Source of the DNA: Phycisphaeraceae bacterium
GTDB taxonomy: Bacteria > Planctomycetota > Phycisphaerae > Phycisphaerales > UBA1924
DNA length: 64,000 nt
Assembly (NCBI GenBank): GCA_019636675.1
Contig: JAHBXC010000002.1
Coordinates: 763,025-827,024, forward strand
Reading direction: 5' to 3'
Part shown: piece after piece, positions 44,965 through 54,216 of the stretch
How the letters are laid out: every line of letters begins with the position of its first letter
How positions within the stretch are numbered: position 1 is the first letter of the stretch
The notes under the pieces: generated by a model
What the model was told of the DNA's origin: nothing
Database searches by the model: none
The model's input: only the letters and a program-made list of their open reading frames with translations
Translations under genes and position numbers: made by a program

Positions 44965-44993
44965 AATATACCTGCCGTACATCTATTCGGCAA
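44965..44993 (-). promoter_or_regulatory. sigma-70 promoter of the candidate small RNA
   Basis: TTGCCG (44993-44988) and TATATT (44970-44965) on the minus strand are spaced by exactly 17 bases, inside an otherwise GC-rich region. It lies about 70 bp past the stop of the lipoprotein gene at 45061. Confidence 0.6.
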
Positions 44994-45060
44994 GACTCTC
45001 CTCATCGGTTGCAAGGTTTTGTCAGACACCGCAACCGGGCGGGACGCCCGGAAACCTCGG

Positions 45061-46116
45061 TCAGCGTCCCGACGAGAATCTGGGGGATTCGCCCGCCACG
45101 ATCCGGTCGCGTGCCCCCGGCCCGACAAGCTCCGCGACGAAGGCGCGGTAGCGCCCTTCGAGGCCGTCCAGATCGGTCCCGAAGTACGCCATGAAGACCG
45201 CCTCACCCAACCCAGAGGAATCCCGGGCAAAGGTCGCGCGCGCCTCCGGCGTCATCGAGGCCCCGACCGCGCGCCCCAGACGCCCGGCCTGCGCGTCGCT
45301 CAGCAGCCGCTGCAACGACGCCCGCGAGGCCTCCCCGTTCTGCGAGTGCAGGAAGTGAATCAACGCCCACCCCTGCGCGTAGTACGTCAGCAGGTCCTCG
45401 TTCACCGGAGTCAGCAGGTCCTCCGGGGTCGACGCCAGGAACCGGCGCAGCGGCAGCAACCGACCCTCGGCATGGACCTTGCGCAGGTGGTCAAAGCGCT
45501 CCACATTCGACCAGGGCAGGAAGACAGGCGTCGCCCCGGCCCACCGGTGCCCCTCCATGTAGGTCGCGACCGATTCCTCGGCCCACGCCGGCAGTCGCTC
45601 GCGGAAGGTCGACTGCGTGTACTGGTGCCAGCCCTCGTGCGACGCGATCGCCAGCGTGTCAAAGACGCCGATGTCGAAGAACACCCCTCGGCCGCCGTGC
45701 GCGAAGCCGCCCCGGCCCACCCGGCTGATGCTCTGCCCGCGCTGACCCAGGATCTGCAGCGTCAACCGCTGCCACTGCGCGCGCGTGTCCATCAGGAAGG
45801 TTTCCATCCGGCGCTCGGGGCGAGGCAGCAGGACCAGGGCCCTCGTGTAGTGGTCCAGCGCCGTCTCGAGAAACGCCGGCATCCGGTCCAGCAGCGTCGG
45901 GTTCGTCTCCGTCGTGAAGATGCGGAAGTTCGGCGTCGTGATGATCTGCCCGGGCGCCCCGGCGAACTCCCACGGCTCCACGGACTCGATCACGGCGCGC
46001 GGGCCGGCGTCGGCGACGCCCGCACGCACCGGCGTCGTCGCCGGACGCGGCGTGGACGCGCAGCCGCCCGCGAGCAGGGCGAGCGTCAGAGCTGTCAGAG
46101 TCACGAGTCGTCGCAC
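45061..46116 (-). CDS. putative lipoprotein with gluzincin-like HExxH metalloprotease motif
   Basis: A 351-residue exported protein with a signal peptide and a lipobox-like AGGC at about residues 16-19. HEGWH at 160-164 (H160, E161, H164) followed by AEE at about 179-181 fits a gluzincin zinc-protease active site, as in the peptidase MA-like families. It has no propeptide. Substrate and location beyond envelope are unknown. Confidence 0.72.
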   Translation of the reverse strand: MRRLVTLTALTLALLAGGCASTPRPATTPVRAGVADAGPRAVIESVEPWEFAGAPGQIITTPNFRIFTTETNPTLLDRMPAFLETALDHYTRALVLLPRPERRMETFLMDTRAQWQRLTLQILGQRGQSISRVGRGGFAHGGRGVFFDIGVFDTLAIASHEGWHQYTQSTFRERLPAWAEESVATYMEGHRWAGATPVFLPWSNVERFDHLRKVHAEGRLLPLRRFLASTPEDLLTPVNEDLLTYYAQGWALIHFLHSQNGEASRASLQRLLSDAQAGRLGRAVGASMTPEARATFARDSSGLGEAVFMAYFGTDLDGLEGRYRAFVAELVGPGARDRIVAGESPRFSSGR

Positions 46117-46141
46117 GGCGCGCCGCTCCGTCTTGTGAGGG

Positions 46142-49100
46142 TCAGAGTTTCGACATCGCGTCCGCCGTCGCGTCGCGCTCCGCTTGCTGCGCGGCCAGTT
46201 GATCTCGGGTCTGCTGCACGAGGTGCGCAGGCGCGCGATCCGCGTAGCCCGGGTTGGCGAGACGCCCCTCGAGGGCCGCGATCGACTTGTTCAGCTCGGC
46301 GAGCTTCGCGTCCAGGCGCGCACGCTCGGCCCCGGCGTCCGTCGCGTCGGCCAGGTCGCTCAGACGGTGCTCCGACGCGTCGAAGGTGAACACGCTCGAC
46401 GCGCCGGCCGGCGCGTCGCTCTCGATCGCCTTCAGCCCGGCCATCGCCTTCACGAACACCTCGTTCTCGCGCACGAGTTTCGCCAGCGCCTTGTCCCCCC
46501 CCAGGTGCAGCGTGACTTGGCGCTTCGGCGGGACGTTCTGGGCCGCGCGCGTCTGGCGGATCGCGTCGACGAGCCCGCGGAGTTTCTCGAAGTCCCGCTC
46601 GACGCCCTCGTCGCGAAGGTCGGGGTCGACCAGCGGCCAGGGGGTCGCGCAGAGCAGGCCGCTGCGATGCACTCCCAGCGACAGCCCGGCGATCTCGGCC
46701 CGCGGCAGCTCGCGCACGCGCTCGTACAGCGTCTCGGTGATGAAGGGCGCCACCGGGTGCAGCACGCGCAGGATCGAATCGAGCGACGCCCGGAGAATGG
46801 TGCGCTGCTCGGCGTCGGCGTCGATGGTGGGCTTGACGCCCTCGAGGTACCAGTCGCAGAAGTCGCGCCACAGGATGTCGTAGAGCGCCTGCGCGTAGTT
46901 GCTGAACTCGTACCCGCGCAGCGACGCGTTGACCTGCTCGATCGTGGTCGCGAGGCGCGAGAGCATCCAGCGGTCCAGCAGCGGGCGACGCAGGGGGTTC
47001 AGCACGCCCTGCGCGTCCTTCCCGTCGAGCTTCGCGACCGCGAATCGCGAGGCGTTCCACAGCTTGTTGCAGAAGTTGCGACCGAGGTCGAACTTGGGCG
47101 AGGTGTTCTTCCCGCTCTTCGCGTCCCGCTCGACGGGCATGCGGACATCCTGCGTCTGCGTGGTCATGTGGCAGAGCGTGAAGCGCATGGCGTCCGCCCC
47201 GTGGGTCTCGATGATGTCGAGCGGGTCGACGCCGTTGCCCAGGGACTTGGACATCTTGCGTCCCTCGCCGTCCTGGATCATGGCGTGGATGAAGACATCC
47301 TTGAAGGGCGAAGGCCCGGGCTGGTATTTCCCGGAGGCGTCTTTCGTCGCGAGGAAGTAGCGGTTGAACATGACCATGCGCGAGACCCAGAGGGTGATGA
47401 TCTCGCGCGCGGTGCAGAGGACATTGGTGGGGTTGAAGGCGTCGAGGAGGCCCGCGGTGTCGCCGTTGTCGGCGCCGGGGTTTGGCCAGCCCATGGTGGA
47501 GAGGGGCCAGAGGGCGGAGGAGAACCAGGTGTCGAGGACATCAAGGTCTTGCCAGACCCCATTCATCGATTCGAGAGCATTCTGTGCATCAGAGTCATCT
47601 GCCGAGCGCACACACCAATGCTTAAGGCCAGCGAAGCGATTCTCGCTGGCGTAACCGATAGGCACATCAAGCAGAATCTCAGTCGAGCCCGCAATTCGAC
47701 CTTCCTTGGAGAGTTTAGTGATTGCAGTATGGAAATCGGAATGATCCTGATGGCTTCCAATACGGAGCGCAGAGTTCCACACCGGAATCCGATGCCCCCA
47801 CCACAACTGCCTCGAGATCGGCCAGTCGCGCAGGTTCTCGTGCCAGGTCTGGTAGGTCTTCGCGTAGCGCTCGGGGACGAAGCGCAGTTCGCCCGACAGC
47901 AGCGCGCTCTGCGCCAGCCCCGCGAGGGAGAACTCGGGGATGTCCGTGCCGTCGATCAGCGCGCGGAACTCCGCGTCGGTGCGCCCCTCCTTGAACAGCG
48001 GGATGGGCTTCTTGATCGCGATGTACCACTGGTCGCTCAGGTACGGCTCGATCGCGGCGTGCGAGCGGTAGGAGTGGCCCACGCTGTGCGAATACGGCTT
48101 CTGTGCCTCCAGCAGCCCCGCGTCGCGGAACGCGCTCACGACCGCCTTGCGCGCGTCCTCGCGCGTCATGCCGACGAACTTCTCCGCGTCGCAGCCGGGC
48201 CGGTCCCCCCAGCCGTGGTTGCGGCTGATCGTCGCGTCGGGCGCCATCACATTGATGACCGCCAGGTCGTGGCGCTTGCCGATCTGCTCGTCGTTCACAT
48301 CGTGCGCCGGGGTGACCTTGAGGAACCCGGTCGCGTACTTCGCCTTGGGGTCCTTCTCGGCGGCCTCCGGGTCGGCCTGCATGGCCGCCGGGAGCACGAC
48401 GTAGTCGTCGGCGACGATCGGGATCACGCGCCCGACGAAGGGGAGTTTCACGAACTTTCCGACGAGCGCCTTCGCGCGCGGGTCGCGCGGGTTCATCGCG
48501 ACGCCGGTGTCGCCGAGATAGGTCTCGGGGCGCGTGGTCGCGACGGTGATGTGGTCGGTGGTGGCCCCATCGGGCAGCGTGACGCTGATGAGCGCGCCGT
48601 TCGCGTCGCACAGCGGGTAGCGGAGGTAATAGAAGAACCCGTCGACCTCGCGCATCTCCACCTCGTCGTCGGCCAGGACGGTCTGGGTGACGGGGTCCCA
48701 GTTGACGAGGCGCTTGCCGCGGTAGATGAGGCCGTCCCGGAACAGGCGGAAGAACGCCTCGCGGACGGCCTTGGCGCAGGTCTCGTCCATCGTGAAGCGC
48801 TGACGCTCCCAGTCGCAGGAGCAGCCCATCATCTTCAACTGGTCGGTGATGACGCGCTCGTACTCGTCCTTGAAGCTCTGGACCTCCGCGACGAACGCAT
48901 CACGCTCCCACTTGATGCGCGGCTGCTTTCCCTCGTTGATGAGCCGCTTCTCGACGACGGTCTGCGTCGCGATGCCCGCGTGGTCGGTGCCGGGCATCCA
49001 CAGGGTCTCGAGCCCCATCATGCGGTGGACGCGCGCGAGCACGTCCTGCAGCGTGTTGTTGAGCCCGTGGCCCAGGTGCAGGGCCGCGGTGACATTGGGG

Positions 49101-49264
49101 GGCGGGATGACGATCGAGTAGGGCTTCTTCTGCCCCTCGAGGACCGGGCCCGGCTCGGCGTGGAAGACGCCCGATTCGTCCCAGCGGGCGCGGATGCGCG
49201 CCTCGTGCTCGGAGGGCGTGTAGGCCTTGGGCAGTTCCGTGGGTTGGGTGCTGGTGGTCGTCAT
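46142..49264 (-). CDS. valS: valyl-tRNA synthetase with an atypical insertion
   Basis: A 1040-residue class I synthetase: PPPNVTAALHLGHGL at about 54-68 is the HIGH box, GRKMSKSLGNG near 670 is the KMSKS loop, the CP1 editing domain lies between, and a C-terminal coiled coil (LDAKLAELNKSIAALEGRL) ends the protein. Residues ~491-573, between RIPVWN and QDLDVLDTWFS, are longer than usual (about 80 residues) and are encoded by a visibly less GC-rich stretch (about 47545-47790) than the rest of the gene. ATG 49264 is chosen because TTTST... begins the conserved synthetase frame; the longer frame is antisense to the TPR gene. Confidence 0.93.
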   Translation of the reverse strand: MTTTSTQPTELPKAYTPSEHEARIRARWDESGVFHAEPGPVLEGQKKPYSIVIPPPNVTAALHLGHGLNNTLQDVLARVHRMMGLETLWMPGTDHAGIATQTVVEKRLINEGKQPRIKWERDAFVAEVQSFKDEYERVITDQLKMMGCSCDWERQRFTMDETCAKAVREAFFRLFRDGLIYRGKRLVNWDPVTQTVLADDEVEMREVDGFFYYLRYPLCDANGALISVTLPDGATTDHITVATTRPETYLGDTGVAMNPRDPRAKALVGKFVKLPFVGRVIPIVADDYVVLPAAMQADPEAAEKDPKAKYATGFLKVTPAHDVNDEQIGKRHDLAVINVMAPDATISRNHGWGDRPGCDAEKFVGMTREDARKAVVSAFRDAGLLEAQKPYSHSVGHSYRSHAAIEPYLSDQWYIAIKKPIPLFKEGRTDAEFRALIDGTDIPEFSLAGLAQSALLSGELRFVPERYAKTYQTWHENLRDWPISRQLWWGHRIPVWNSALRIGSHQDHSDFHTAITKLSKEGRIAGSTEILLDVPIGYASENRFAGLKHWCVRSADDSDAQNALESMNGVWQDLDVLDTWFSSALWPLSTMGWPNPGADNGDTAGLLDAFNPTNVLCTAREIITLWVSRMVMFNRYFLATKDASGKYQPGPSPFKDVFIHAMIQDGEGRKMSKSLGNGVDPLDIIETHGADAMRFTLCHMTTQTQDVRMPVERDAKSGKNTSPKFDLGRNFCNKLWNASRFAVAKLDGKDAQGVLNPLRRPLLDRWMLSRLATTIEQVNASLRGYEFSNYAQALYDILWRDFCDWYLEGVKPTIDADAEQRTILRASLDSILRVLHPVAPFITETLYERVRELPRAEIAGLSLGVHRSGLLCATPWPLVDPDLRDEGVERDFEKLRGLVDAIRQTRAAQNVPPKRQVTLHLGGDKALAKLVRENEVFVKAMAGLKAIESDAPAGASSVFTFDASEHRLSDLADATDAGAERARLDAKLAELNKSIAALEGRLANPGYADRAPAHLVQQTRDQLAAQQAERDATADAMSKL

Positions 49265-49319
49265 GGGTGCTTTCGGCTCTGGGATGACGAGTGTAGGGGT
49301 TGGCCGGTACGCTGGTCGT

Positions 49320-50345
49320 ATGGAGAACCGCCTGACCGAACTCAGGAAGCGCCGCCTGCTCGCGACACTGGCCGCGCTGGGGCTGCTGCTGCTGGCGGCG
49401 GGCGCCGGCTGGCTGCTGGTCGACGCGGCCCGGCGCGCCCAGCCCTCGCGCCCTGTCGTCACGCAGTCGGGGGGGGCGAAACTGGGCGAGATCCTCGACG
49501 CCGCCAAGCGGTTCCTCCGCGATTCCGACACCGACAACGCCGAGCTGCTGCTCCGCGAGGCGACCGCCCGCTCGCCGGAGGACTATGAGGCCTGGTCGCT
49601 GCTGGGCGAGACGCTGCTCTCGGCCGGGCGCACGCGCGAGGCCTACGACGCCTACGCGAGGGCGGCGGCGTGCCCGGGCGCGCCCGCGGAGCTCGAGTTC
49701 AACGCCGGAACCGTCGCGAACACCGCCGGGCTGACCGTCGAGGCGCTGCGCCACTACGAGCGCGCGCAGCAGCGCGACCCCGGCAACGCGCAGTACCCCC
49801 TGTTCCTCGCCCAGATCGAGCGCAAGCTCGGCAACAACGCCGCCGCCAAGGCGAGTCTGGTGCGCGCCGCGAACCTGCGCCCCGAGACCGCGCTGGCCTG
49901 GGGCGTGCTCGCCGACATCGCGCTCGAAGAGAACAACCTGCCCATCGCGAAGCAGCACATCGAGCGGGCGAGAACGCTCGAGCCCGAGAGCACGCAGTGG
50001 CGCCTGATCGAGGCGCGCATCCTGCGGCGCGACAACGACCCGGAGCGTGCGGCGCGGCTCCTCCTCGCGCTGCCCGACGATTCGCTGCTGGCGAGCCCCA
50101 CGCTCGTTGAAGAGGCCGCGACCTCGCTGGCGATGCTGCGCCGGGTGGACGACGCGGCGTCGCTGTGGCTCCGCTGCGCGACGCGCCACCCCACAGACGC
50201 CGACGCGAACCTCAAGGCGGCGCAGATGCTGGACCGGGCCGGGCGCGTGCGTGAAGCCATCGCGTTCGCCGACGCCGCAGCGTCGCTGGGCGACGAGCGC
50301 GCCGCGGCGCTGGCCCGCTCGCTGCGCGAGCGTCAGGACAGGTGA
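49320..50345 (+). CDS. TPR-repeat protein, membrane-anchored
   Basis: A 341-residue protein with one N-terminal membrane helix (about 14-33) and then tetratricopeptide repeats over most of its length (for example EAWSLLGETLLSAGRTREAYDAY, AYARAAACPG, ALRHYERAQQRDPGNAQYP, AWGVLADIALEENNLP). TPR solenoids bind peptides or assemble complexes; no specific partner can be read. It is divergent from valS. Confidence 0.82.
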   Translation: MENRLTELRKRRLLATLAALGLLLLAAGAGWLLVDAARRAQPSRPVVTQSGGAKLGEILDAAKRFLRDSDTDNAELLLREATARSPEDYEAWSLLGETLLSAGRTREAYDAYARAAACPGAPAELEFNAGTVANTAGLTVEALRHYERAQQRDPGNAQYPLFLAQIERKLGNNAAAKASLVRAANLRPETALAWGVLADIALEENNLPIAKQHIERARTLEPESTQWRLIEARILRRDNDPERAARLLLALPDDSLLASPTLVEEAATSLAMLRRVDDAASLWLRCATRHPTDADANLKAAQMLDRAGRVREAIAFADAAASLGDERAAALARSLRERQDR

Positions 50346-50354
50346 TCGGCCCCG

Positions 50355-50897
50355 TCAGTCGGCGGGGCGCAGGACGAACCGCTCGTCCGTGGTGTCGTCG
50401 TCGTCCCCTCGCGGGCGCACCCGGATGACCCCGCGCGGCTCGGGTTCGTCGCCGGTCGTCGCGACCTGGTTCACATGGGTGCGCACGCCCCCGACGAAGC
50501 CGGCGCGTTCGAGCCACGCGGCACGGTCGGCCTCGAGCGTGCGCCGGTGCCCGCCGCCCAGGATGGGCGTCCACGGGTCGACGCGCACGAGGGTCGGTCC
50601 GATGTTCGTTGTCAACGCGATGCCTTCGAGCGAGGCGGGCGCGCCGAAATCGGCCGGCGACCCGCGATCGGTGAAGTTCGGGCGCTCGAGGGCGCGCGCG
50701 ACGCCGGGCGACGCGTCGGGGTGCGCGTTGATGTGCGTGCTGCCCTGGTAGAGGCGCGCGACCGGCGCCTCGCGCGTGCTCGCGAGGGCGGGCGCGCCGA
50801 TCCACCCGTCGCGCGTGAAGGTGGAGACCTGCGCAAGGGCCGGAACGGCGAGCGAACACGACGCGACGAACGCGGCGCAGAGGGCTGTCGAACGCAT
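50355..50897 (-). CDS. hypothetical secreted protein
   Basis: A 180-residue protein with a clear signal peptide (cleavage after PALAQ, about residue 23) and a mature part with no recognised fold; an acidic run (GDDDDTTDE) lies near the C-terminus. ATG 50897 has GAGG about nine bases upstream. It is convergent with the TPR gene. Function is unknown. Confidence 0.6.
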   Translation of the reverse strand: MRSTALCAAFVASCSLAVPALAQVSTFTRDGWIGAPALASTREAPVARLYQGSTHINAHPDASPGVARALERPNFTDRGSPADFGAPASLEGIALTTNIGPTLVRVDPWTPILGGGHRRTLEADRAAWLERAGFVGGVRTHVNQVATTGDEPEPRGVIRVRPRGDDDDTTDERFVLRPAD

Positions 50898-51040
50898 GAA
50901 ACGCCTCTTTCTCTGGGGATTTCCGGGCAAATCGTCCGAACTGCCCGCGAGCAGCACGGACGACTCTTCTCTCCGAAGACAGCATGCCACCGGATCTCGT
51001 GAACGCAAGAGAGTTGACGCCGTGTTCTCGGACGCGCCGA

Positions 51041-52183
51041 TCAGGGAACGCGGCTGCCGACCTTGAACGCCAGCGGTTCGGCCCCGGCGAGGGACTCGTA
51101 CGCCGACAGGGCGCCCCGGACATAGGCGCCGCCGAGCCGGTGCTCGCGCACCATGTTGGCGGCGCTGAGGACCATGGCGCGCGCGCGTTCGACATCGATC
51201 GAGAAGCGCTGCATGGCGTTGCGCCAGTCCTCGGCGCGAGGGCGCTCGAGCACGATCGCGGTGTCGTCGGGACGCAGCACGGTCATCGGGCACCCGCTCG
51301 CGGCGACGACGAGCACGCCGTGCGCCATCGCGTCGAGGACGATGGTGCGATGCTCGGGAAGGCGCTCGGGGATCATCAGCACATCGACGTGCAGCGACAG
51401 CTCGCGCCGGCTCTCCATGTCTTCGACGACCGAGACGCAGTCGAGCATGTTGAGGCGCTCCGCGTGCTTCCACAGCGTGGTCGAGCGCCGGACGAGCTCG
51501 GCGTCGAGGAACACCAGCAGGTTCGGCATCGCCTTGCGCAGCTCGCTGAGCCCGAGGAGCGCGTCGCGGCAGGCGCCCAGGTCCTCTCCCCGGCCGATCA
51601 TCAGGATCGACATCGCCCCGGGGCGGCGCGGCCACGAGGGCTGCTCCGTGGGTGAGTGCACGCCCCAGGTCGCGACGCGGCGCGGCGTCCAGGGCGCCAC
51701 CGCCGCGATGCGCGCGTCGACCCCCTCGTCGGGGCACAGCATCGCGACGCGCCGCTTCGCTTCGTTCTCTTCCCCCTTGATCACGCGCGCGACACGCAGC
51801 GCCCGCTCCAGCGCCGCCTCCGACCACAGCTCGTAGACCACCGACGCCCCCATCAGTCGCGCGAGCGACTCGCCCGTCGACCACGACTCGTCGCCCAGCA
51901 CGTGCACGATGTCGATCGGCTCCGCGTCGATCGACGACTGGGCGCGCGAGTCCTCGATATCGCGCAGCATCGCCCGCGCCACCAGAGGGGCCAGATACTT
52001 CGAGGTCGGCTGGGGGAAGCGGATCCAACGCAGGAAGGGGTTGTCGAGCGCCTCGGGCGGAGGCGGCTGCGGCGAGGCGCGGACCACGCGCACCCCCTCG
52101 TCGGCGAGCCCGATCTCCAGGCGCGCGATCATCGTCCGCTCACGCGACGCGAAGGATCGATCAGCCAGGAGAAGGACACGCAT
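51041..52183 (-). CDS. glycosyltransferase-like protein
   Basis: A 380-residue protein with a GT-B pattern: an N-terminal MRVLLLADRSFA strand, two Rossmann-like halves, and a C-terminal acidic donor-binding segment (LPEHRTIVLDAMAHGVLVVAASGCP). The pattern matches glycosyltransferase families 4/1-like enzymes. ATG 52183 is chosen; an in-frame ATG at 52195 is possible. Its 5' end overlaps the next gene by 23 bases. Confidence 0.75.
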   Translation of the reverse strand: MRVLLLADRSFASRERTMIARLEIGLADEGVRVVRASPQPPPPEALDNPFLRWIRFPQPTSKYLAPLVARAMLRDIEDSRAQSSIDAEPIDIVHVLGDESWSTGESLARLMGASVVYELWSEAALERALRVARVIKGEENEAKRRVAMLCPDEGVDARIAAVAPWTPRRVATWGVHSPTEQPSWPRRPGAMSILMIGRGEDLGACRDALLGLSELRKAMPNLLVFLDAELVRRSTTLWKHAERLNMLDCVSVVEDMESRRELSLHVDVLMIPERLPEHRTIVLDAMAHGVLVVAASGCPMTVLRPDDTAIVLERPRAEDWRNAMQRFSIDVERARAMVLSAANMVREHRLGGAYVRGALSAYESLAGAEPLAFKVGSRVP

Positions 52184-53003
52184 GGCGGGCAGCATACCTG
52201 CGCCGACGCCGGCACGCGCCGAGCCCCGCCAGCGCGAGGATGAGCGAAGGGGGGGAGGGCACGTCCAGACGCAGGTTGTCGAAGTACGCCCCGACCGGCC
52301 CGTCGCCCACCGGGAAGCCGGCGTCCTGCCACCCGTCGGACGCCAGCACGACCTGATCAACCCCCCGCGCAAATCGCTCGCTGGCGGAGGTGTAGATCAG
52401 CCGGTCGTCGTAGAAGTACCTCGTCGCGCCCGGCTCCCACTCCACGCGCACCTCGCGCCATTCGCCCAGATCGAAGAACACGTTCGTATCGACGAATCGG
52501 AATCCCGTCGGCGTCTCGTCGAACACGAACACCGTGCCCCCGAACTCGAAGACGAGCCGGAAGTTGATGCCGAACAGCTCGAGCGACTGCCCGATGATGG
52601 TGTAACTCGCGCCGGCGCGATCGTCGATCCGTGTGTCGATGGTGAACACGCCTCGCTCGCCCGGGTCGTCGAGCTCCGGGCTGAGCCCCCCGATGAACGC
52701 GCCGTTCTGGACGGCGCGGTTGTCGCTCAGGAACAGGGACTGCGCACTGTTGCGCCCGAGGGAGGCGATCGAGGTCCCGGCGCCCGCGCTGACGCCGAAC
52801 TCGCTCCAGCCGTTCTGCGTTCCGATCGGTCCGGCGGCGTAGCCCTCGCTCTGTTCGAAGCCGATGAAGCGCGTCGGCTCGGAACGCGCCGGGGCGTGGC
52901 GGCGCGCGCCGTCCGATGGGAACACGGGCGCAGGCGGGCCCGCGAAGGCGCCGGCTGTGCAGCACGAAAGACACGCGATGAGCGCTGGGGCGTTCCGGGG
53001 CAT
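52161..53003 (-). CDS. secreted protein with PEP-CTERM-like tail
   Basis: A 280-residue protein with a signal peptide (cleavage after AGAFAG), a beta-rich body, and a C-terminal VPSPPSLILALAGLGACRRRRR tail of the PEP-CTERM sorting type. The body (RVEWEPGATRYFYDD, GAYFDNLRLDVP) looks like a concanavalin-like or jelly-roll fold, but no family is recognised. The 3' end overlaps the glycosyltransferase start. Confidence 0.72.
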   Translation of the reverse strand: MPRNAPALIACLSCCTAGAFAGPPAPVFPSDGARRHAPARSEPTRFIGFEQSEGYAAGPIGTQNGWSEFGVSAGAGTSIASLGRNSAQSLFLSDNRAVQNGAFIGGLSPELDDPGERGVFTIDTRIDDRAGASYTIIGQSLELFGINFRLVFEFGGTVFVFDETPTGFRFVDTNVFFDLGEWREVRVEWEPGATRYFYDDRLIYTSASERFARGVDQVVLASDGWQDAGFPVGDGPVGAYFDNLRLDVPSPPSLILALAGLGACRRRRRYAARHACPSPG

Positions 53004-53100
53004 CTGCTCTCCTCCCGGCCTGTGCCGCCGGGCGCATCGTGAATGATGCTTCGTGTCGGCGCGTGTGCAAGTTGCACACAACGCCCGAGAACCGGGATAT

Positions 53101-54216
53101 TCACGCGCAGGGCGGGATCGACGGAGTGGGGCTCTCGATCGCGGCGGCGTCGGGAGTGCGCCATGCGCCCACCCAGTGCCCCGGCTCGGCTTCGACGAGC
53201 GCCGAATCCGACGCCGGCGCCCCGGCGGGCTTCCGCACCACGCTGGCCGGCCTCTCGTCCCAGGGCCACCACGGCTCGAGGTGGCTGACCGAGGGGGCGT
53301 GCTCGAACCTGGGGCGCGCGCCGATGCTCTCCCGGATCGTCGAGAGCCGGTCGCGCCGGTCGCGCAGGCGTGGGATGCACGCGAGCAGCCCGCGCGTGTA
53401 CGGGTGCATCGGCTTCGCGAACAGGTCACCGACGCGCGCGTACTCGACCACGCGCCCGGCGTACATCACGCACACCACATCGGCGCGCTCCGCGACGATC
53501 CCCAGGTCGTGCGTGATGAGCATGACGCCCAGCCCCCGATCCCGGCGCAGCGACGCGATCAGGTCGAGGATCTGCCCCTGCACCGTGACGTCCAGCGCCG
53601 TGGTGGGCTCGTCGGCGAGCAGGAGACGCGGTTCGCACGCCAGCGCCATCGCGATCATCACACGCTGGCGCATGCCGCCCGAGAACTCGTGGGGGTACGC
53701 GCGGATGCGCGAGGACGCGTCGCGGATGCCGACCGCTTCGAGCGCCGCGATCGCGACGCCCTCCGCGTCCTTCCGGCCGACGCGCTGGTGCAGGCGCACC
53801 GCTTCGACGAGCTGCTCGCGCACGCTGAACACCGGGTTGAGCGAGGTCATCGGCTCCTGGAAGATCATCGCGATCTCCCCGCCGCGAACGCGGCGCAGCG
53901 ATCGTTCGTCGAGCGTGAGCAGGTCGCGCCGCGACCGGGCGTCCCTGTCTCGCAGAAGGGCGGCGCCGGTGTCGAAGCGCCCGGGCGGGCGCGGCACGAG
54001 CCCGAGCACGCTCAGCGCCGTGATCGACTTGCCGCAGCCGGATTCACCGACGACAGCGAGCGTCTGGCCCTCGTACACGCTCATGCACGCGCCGTCGACG
54101 GCCAGGATGCGCGGGCCGCCCGGGTTGTCGAAGGAGACCGTGAGGTCGCGCAGTTCGAGCAGCGGCGCGACCGACGCGTGTGCCACGGGGCGTGTCTGGG
54201 CGGGAGCGACGGTCAT
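53101..54216 (-). CDS. ABC transporter ATP-binding protein, oligopeptide/dipeptide type
   Basis: A 371-residue nucleotide-binding subunit with Walker A GESGCGKS near residue 58, the Q loop IFQEPMTSLNP, the signature FSGGMRQRVMIAMAL near 170, Walker B LLLADEPTTALD, and the C-terminal KPMHPYTRGLL motif of the OppD/DppD group. ATG 54216 overlaps the permease stop by four bases. The second permease and the substrate-binding protein are not in the window. Confidence 0.92.
   Translation of the reverse strand: MTVAPAQTRPVAHASVAPLLELRDLTVSFDNPGGPRILAVDGACMSVYEGQTLAVVGESGCGKSITALSVLGLVPRPPGRFDTGAALLRDRDARSRRDLLTLDERSLRRVRGGEIAMIFQEPMTSLNPVFSVREQLVEAVRLHQRVGRKDAEGVAIAALEAVGIRDASSRIRAYPHEFSGGMRQRVMIAMALACEPRLLLADEPTTALDVTVQGQILDLIASLRRDRGLGVMLITHDLGIVAERADVVCVMYAGRVVEYARVGDLFAKPMHPYTRGLLACIPRLRDRRDRLSTIRESIGARPRFEHAPSVSHLEPWWPWDERPASVVRKPAGAPASDSALVEAEPGHWVGAWRTPDAAAIESPTPSIPPCA

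Noticed and set aside
46184..49588. A plus-strand open frame of about 1,130 codons opposite valS
   Set aside because: It is antisense to valyl-tRNA synthetase and shows no domain; high GC produces such long shadows.
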